A stretch of DNA of 64,000 nt from Candidatus Rubrimentiphilum sp. (GTDB taxonomy: Bacteria; Vulcanimicrobiota; Vulcanimicrobiia; Vulcanimicrobiales; Vulcanimicrobiaceae), in contig DASTDE010000003.1 of NCBI GenBank assembly GCA_035710515.1, positions 1-64,000 on the forward strand, read 5' to 3'. Positions 60,677 to 64,000 of this stretch are shown piece after piece. Position numbers and translations under genes: made by a program. Each line of letters opens with the position of its first letter. Position 1 is the first letter of the stretch. The notes under the pieces are model-generated. The model searched no databases. It was not told the origin of the DNA and saw only the letters and a list, made by a program, of their open reading frames with translations.

Positions 60677-62821
60677 CTACCGCATGATGTCGATTTTGCT
60701 TCCGACGATCTGCGTGTGGCTCAAGTCCACGTTGCGCAGATCGACTCCGCTAAAATCGCAACCGTTGAACGATGCCCCGTCGAGACGGGCGCCATCGAAT
60801 CGTGCATGTCTGAAGTCCACGCCGTTAAAGGACGAATTCCGCATGTCGGCGCCCCGCAAGTCGGCGTATGCAAAATCGTCTCCCGTCACGGCTATGCCCC
60901 GCAAGTCTTGACCGCGCAGGTTGGCGTTCTTGAAATCGCAGCCTTCGCAGCCCGTCAGAATCGCGCGAGCTTGTGCCGGAGCCAAGTTCGCAACGCTAAT
61001 GTCGCAGCCATTGATATGCGCACCGGTGAAAATCGCCCCCGTCAAGTCGGCCGATCGCATGTCGCAGCCTTGCAGGTTTGCATTCGAGAAGTTCACGTCG
61101 CGCAAATTCGCGTTTTTGAAGTCTACGCCGGTCAGGTTTGCGTACGAGAAGTTGGCGCCGTGCAGATCCGCATTCGAAAAGTCGGAGCCGACGAGCGCGA
61201 CGTGCGAGAGATTGCGCCCGGCCCACTTCACGCTGCTGAAATCGCAGCCGGTGCAACTCCCGTTGTTATTGAGGCCGTCAAGCCGCTTCAAGCGGTTCAC
61301 GTACCCTACCGGAACTTTGTATTTGTACGAGTAACCGGGAACGTTGACGTTCACCGCCGGCACCTGGACGTGGACGGCGGGAACGCGCACCGTTGTTGCC
61401 GGAACGTTGACGTCCACTGCCGGCACGTTCACATGCACTGCAGGCACGTTCACATGCACGTCAGGCACATTCACGTCGATGTCCTTGAATGAGTTGTCCA
61501 CCCACACGCGCCGGCGCACGGTTCTCGTCTTGACGCTCGTCGTTGTCGTTGTTTTGGTACCCGGCGTCGTCTTCTGCTTTGGAACGGGCGTGGGCGCTTC
61601 GGCCACGATCGTGCGAACCGTGTCCTTGCCGGGAAGATAGACGACCTTCTCCTTGGTCGCGGGTTGCAGCTTCGCTTGGGCGGCAGCGGCCGTCCCGTGC
61701 GTCACGCGCGTTGCGGGCGACGGCGCGGTAGTTGAAGGCAGCGTGAAGGCGAACGACGGCGCCACGTTTTGAGCGATGAAGAACAATACGATGAGTGCCG
61801 CGGCCACCGCGCCGGCCGGTCCGAAGGAAACGCTTGTCCGGACGTTGCGTCCCGCGCGCAGCAAACGCTCCACGCGGATTGAAAGTCCGCGGCGCGTTAC
61901 AAAGACGCCCGGCGCTGCCAGCGCACGATGCGGCCAGGCCGTCACTTCGGCCATGCGCGTCAAACACGTTGCATACGGGCGGACGTCGCCGGTTTCATGC
62001 AGCACCCAATCGTCGCACGCCACTTCGCGTTCGAGATCGAGCTGCTGCGCCATGAAGAGAATCGCCGGGTTGAAGAAAAAGATCGCTTGGATGACGCGCT
62101 GGAAACCGTTCGTCCAGTCGTCGGCCCGGCGCAAGTGCGCGAGCTCGTGCAGCGTGATCTGATCGATCTCTTTTTCGGAGAGCCGGTCCAACAGGTGCTT
62201 TGGAATCAGGACCATCGAATCGAAGAGTCCAACCGCCACCGGCACCTCGATGTGTCCGGAGACACAGAGACGCACGTCGCGGCCGCCTTTTTCAGCCCGC
62301 GTCCAACGCGCGAGGTGCTCGCGGTAGTCGAGGGAGAGCGGCAACGCGTCGCGCTTGAGCGCCTCGAGCCGGTACAGACTGACCGCCAACCGTATTAAAA
62401 GGAAGAGCGCGATGGCTACCCAGGCCGAGAAGATCGTGACGGCCACCGGAGCCGGCAGCGCGAAATGCGCGCGCGAGGGCAAGCGCAGCGCCGGCGGCGC
62501 GGCCGGTTGCGCAACGACACCGTTGGATTTTTGTGCGAGGGCGGTAACCTTATGCGCCGGCGTCTTTTGCAGATGCGGCGCAGTGACGGCCGAGCTTGCG
62601 GACTGCTGTTGCGCCGGCGCCCTTTGAAGGCTTATCTGCGGAAACGCGGTCGCCAAGGGCACGAGCAGCGAGGCGGCCAGCGCGATGCACCACGCCGCAT
62701 ACCGGGTGGTGGCATTGATGTTGGGGAGGTAATTCAAGAGCGCCCACGTTGCCAGCGCCAGCAGCGCACCCACCCACAGGCTGTTGAACAGCGTGGCGAC
62801 GACAACCATTAACGCTTGCAT
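60677..62821 (-). CDS. M56-family (BlaR1/MecR1-like) membrane metalloprotease fused to a pentapeptide-repeat sensor
   Basis: 714 residues; ATG at 62821 overlaps the repressor stop (TAATG). Four transmembrane helices (about 3-28, 38-60, 124-150, 336-355). The zinc protease site lies between helices three and four on the cytosolic side: HELAH (225-229) and E266 in REVACDDWVLHE. After the last helix, where BlaR1 has its beta-lactam sensor, there is a linker (Thr/Lys-rich, 370-445), seven tandem heptads of V-x-V-P type (449-497), then pentapeptide repeats to the C-terminus (about 515-714) with C-x-G-C blocks SCTGCDF and TGCEGCDFKNANLRG. I infer that the pentapeptide domain senses an extracytoplasmic signal and triggers cleavage of the BlaI-type repressor. 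Confidence 0.85.
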   Translation of the reverse strand: MQALMVVVATLFNSLWVGALLALATWALLNYLPNINATTRYAAWCIALAASLLVPLATAFPQISLQRAPAQQQSASSAVTAPHLQKTPAHKVTALAQKSNGVVAQPAAPPALRLPSRAHFALPAPVAVTIFSAWVAIALFLLIRLAVSLYRLEALKRDALPLSLDYREHLARWTRAEKGGRDVRLCVSGHIEVPVAVGLFDSMVLIPKHLLDRLSEKEIDQITLHELAHLRRADDWTNGFQRVIQAIFFFNPAILFMAQQLDLEREVACDDWVLHETGDVRPYATCLTRMAEVTAWPHRALAAPGVFVTRRGLSIRVERLLRAGRNVRTSVSFGPAGAVAAALIVLFFIAQNVAPSFAFTLPSTTAPSPATRVTHGTAAAAQAKLQPATKEKVVYLPGKDTVRTIVAEAPTPVPKQKTTPGTKTTTTTSVKTRTVRRRVWVDNSFKDIDVNVPDVHVNVPAVHVNVPAVDVNVPATTVRVPAVHVQVPAVNVNVPGYSYKYKVPVGYVNRLKRLDGLNNNGSCTGCDFSSVKWAGRNLSHVALVGSDFSNADLHGANFSYANLTGVDFKNANLRDVNFSNANLQGCDMRSADLTGAIFTGAHINGCDISVANLAPAQARAILTGCEGCDFKNANLRGQDLRGIAVTGDDFAYADLRGADMRNSSFNGVDFRHARFDGARLDGASFNGCDFSGVDLRNVDLSHTQIVGSKIDIMR
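61331..61477 (-). repeat. Seven tandem 21-bp repeats encoding V-x-V-P heptads in the M56 protein
   Basis: Units read DVNVPDV, HVNVPAV, HVNVPAV, DVNVPAT, TVRVPAV, HVQVPAV, NVNVPGY. The first two HVNVPAV units are nearly the same in DNA. They form an extended beta-type stalk between the last membrane helix and the pentapeptide domain. Confidence 0.85.
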
Positions 62822-63204
62822 TACCCGCGATCCTCGTACTGTTCGATGAGTGACTTGAGCCGCTGCAATTCCACCTCGGTCGGACGCTCGCTTTCGATCA
62901 GCCGCAGCGCCAGTTCCGCCGACTTATTTCCAAAGAAGCGGTTGAGCAGCAAGCCCACGGCAGACTGCGCGGCTTCTTCGCGGTCGACGAGCGGCGTATA
63001 CAGGTACGCCCGCCCCTCTTCTTTATGGCTGACATAGCCTTTTTGTTCCAGGATACGCATGGTCGTGAGAACAGTATTGTACGCAATTGGCGGCGGAGGG
63101 AGCGCCTCGGTGACTTCGGCGACCGTCGCGTGGCGCTTGTCCCACAGAACCTCCATTAAGCGAAGTTCGGCCTCTGTGAGAGTGGGGGATTTCTTGCGAG
63201 CCAC
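62821..63204 (-). CDS. BlaI/MecI/CopY-family transcriptional repressor
   Basis: 127 residues, GTG start at 63204 with GGAGGT. Winged helix: LTEAELRLMEVLWDKRHATVAEVTEAL and PIAYNTVLTTMRILEQKGYVSHKEEGRAYLYTPLV are the family signature, followed by the dimerisation helices (AAQSAVGLLLNRFFGNKSAELALRLIE). In known systems the partner protease cleaves the repressor between wing and dimerisation domains. It is autoregulated by analogy: dyads flank its own start region. First gene of the operon reaching to 56911. Confidence 0.93.
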   Translation of the reverse strand: MARKKSPTLTEAELRLMEVLWDKRHATVAEVTEALPPPPIAYNTVLTTMRILEQKGYVSHKEEGRAYLYTPLVDREEAAQSAVGLLLNRFFGNKSAELALRLIESERPTEVELQRLKSLIEQYEDRG

Positions 63205-63218
63205 GTGTACCTCCGTAG

Positions 63219-63264
63219 TATTAATTCTTTAATAGACTATAAAGGGTCCGGAGCCGGTTGTCAA
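63219..63264 (-). promoter_or_regulatory. Promoter and putative operator of the repressor operon
   Basis: On the minus strand TTGACA (63264-63259), a 17-base spacer, and TATAGT (63241-63236): a near-consensus sigma-70 promoter. Just downstream is a 16-base dyad TATTAAAGAATTAATA (63234-63219), a likely BlaI-type operator. A related half, GAATTAATATAC, lies at about 63270-63281 on the other side, within reach of the divergent gene at 63355. Confidence 0.75.
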
Positions 63265-63354
63265 CTATGGAATTAATATACAACCAAGGGTGGCGGGCCT
63301 CATTCTGTGAGAGGACGAATAGCGCCGATTCGTTACCCCATCCAAGGAGAGTTC

Positions 63355-64000
63355 ATGCGGCGACCGTTCTTCCGTCCGGCCGGGGTAGTCCCGGCGGTCC
63401 TGACCCTGCTCGTTTTGAGCGCCTGCTCCAAAGGCGGCGTGATCGGCAGCGGTCCTTTGCCGACGTCCCCGCCGGTCGTGCCGCACGTCACGGGCGAGTT
63501 CACCGTTCCCACCGCGAACAGCCAGCCGAACGGCATCACGATCGGTTTTAACGGCTTCCTCTACTTCGCGGAAACCAACGGCAACAACATTACCAAGATG
63601 ACCACGGGCGGCGCGTTTACCGAATACAGCGTGCCGACACATGGTGCGGCCCCCTTCGATGTAGTAGCGACGGGCGACGGAAGCATCTGGTTCACCGAAA
63701 GAAATGCGAGCCAAATCGGCACGCTCTTAACCGACACGACATTCGCCGAATACCCGCTGCCGACGGCCAACGCCGGACCTACCTATATTGCGCGCGGCCC
63801 GGATGGCGCGCTCTGGTTTAGCGAAACGACTGCGAACAAACTCGGCCGCATCGACCTGAACGGCAACATCAGCGAGTTTGCCGTTCCGACTGCAAATGCG
63901 GGACTCGCCGGTCTGGTCGGCTATAGCGACGGCGGCGTGTGGATCGTTGAAACAAACGCCTCGGCGATCGTGCGCTTCGATACGACGGCTTTGACCTTTG
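63355..64000 (+). CDS. Virginiamycin B lyase (Vgb)-like propeller lipoprotein (partial)
   Basis: At least 215 residues; the frame is open at the window end. ATG at 63355 with AAGGAGAG. Lipobox LSAC at about residues 20-23, then Vgb/streptogramin-lyase type blades of about 42 residues: GITIGFNGFLYFAETNGNNITKM, FDVVATGDGSIWFTERNASQIGTL, YIARGPDGALWFSETTANKLGRI. Such propellers often lack lyase activity; the catalytic His pair cannot be checked in the truncated sequence. Divergent from the BlaI gene with 150 bases shared, so it may be under the same repressor. Confidence 0.82.
   Translation, partial: MRRPFFRPAGVVPAVLTLLVLSACSKGGVIGSGPLPTSPPVVPHVTGEFTVPTANSQPNGITIGFNGFLYFAETNGNNITKMTTGGAFTEYSVPTHGAAPFDVVATGDGSIWFTERNASQIGTLLTDTTFAEYPLPTANAGPTYIARGPDGALWFSETTANKLGRIDLNGNISEFAVPTANAGLAGLVGYSDGGVWIVETNASAIVRFDTTALTF

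Noticed and set aside
59850-61260. Regularly spaced short repeats resembling an array
   Set aside because: These are the codons of pentapeptide repeats (15-base periodicity) in two genes, not CRISPR or satellite DNA.
63355-64000. Functional streptogramin lyase (antibiotic resistance gene)
   Set aside because: Propeller repeats match, but it is a lipoprotein and truncated here; catalytic residues cannot be confirmed, so resistance is not claimed.

Overview
The window reads as chromosomal DNA of a high-GC, double-membraned (diderm) bacterium. Supporting signs are a chaperone-usher pilus locus, a TonB-dependent receptor, a DUF5916-type outer-membrane protein and several lipobox proteins. The LexA-type operator, however, is of the Gram-positive kind (CGAACATATGTTCG). 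From gene style (proline/threonine linkers, tandem SCPU pilins, imuA-imuB-dnaE2, gatCAB, dispersed repeats read through in-frame) I suspect an uncultured soil lineage such as Eremiobacterota (WPS-2). That is an inference; a marker-gene phylogeny of RpoB, TyrS and GatB would settle it. No insertion sequence, prophage, CRISPR array or rRNA was seen.

Layout. 1-3045: 3'-truncated TonB-dependent receptor (minus). 3213-11739: archaic (Csu-like) chaperone-usher locus on the minus strand, with six spore-coat-U-like subunits, a short proline-rich protein, chaperone, usher and a YVTN-propeller lipoprotein. 12043-15951: rpoB alone, without rplJ/rplL upstream or rpoC downstream, preceded by a good sigma-70 promoter and a hairpin plus U-tract in its leader. 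16143-19107: small ORFs, a degenerate anti-sigma-like ATPase, an AtoE-type fatty-acid transporter and a secreted unknown. 19148-22204: operon of a small membrane protein, a multicopper oxidase fused to a ZIP metal transporter, and a glutathionyl-hydroquinone reductase. 22241-32774: EmrB-type efflux pump, PDZ-7TM sensor-like protein, threonine aldolase, three glycosyltransferases, NUDIX, GNAT, DUF3465, polysaccharide deacetylase and RNase H. 32784-43590: tRNA-Pro(GGG), HU, aroQ, hslO, and a minus-strand housekeeping cluster rlmD-gatC-gatA-gatB-VOC-mutS2-tyrS-zinc ribbon. 43668-45304: orphan molybdate/tungstate-binding protein and a TonB-like anchored protein. 45305-50546: SOS mutasome imuA-imuB-dnaE2 with a perfect LexA palindrome between -35 and -10. 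50623-52318: three tandem secreted paralogues of unknown function. 52370-56914: hydantoinase/oxoprolinase A and B genes with a CHAD gene between them. 56911-63204: a BlaI-type repressor, an M56 (BlaR1-like) metalloprotease whose extracellular sensor is a pentapeptide-repeat domain, a secreted pentapeptide-repeat protein, a DUF5916-type barrel protein and a periplasmic unknown. 63355-end: truncated Vgb-like propeller lipoprotein, divergent from the repressor.

Best candidates for an undescribed system: (1) the BlaI / M56-pentapeptide / secreted pentapeptide / outer-membrane barrel operon at 56911-63264, in which protease and secreted protein share a cysteine-containing repeat signature; (2) the multicopper oxidase-ZIP fusion with its hydroquinone reductase partner; (3) the three secreted paralogues beside the SOS promoter. 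A dispersed repeat (core TTCGATACCTCAGGATGAC, with relatives) lies in-frame inside at least six genes, three of them DNA-repair genes. Most operons use one- or four-base stop/start overlaps, and several promoters sit so close to the start codon that leaderless mRNAs are likely.
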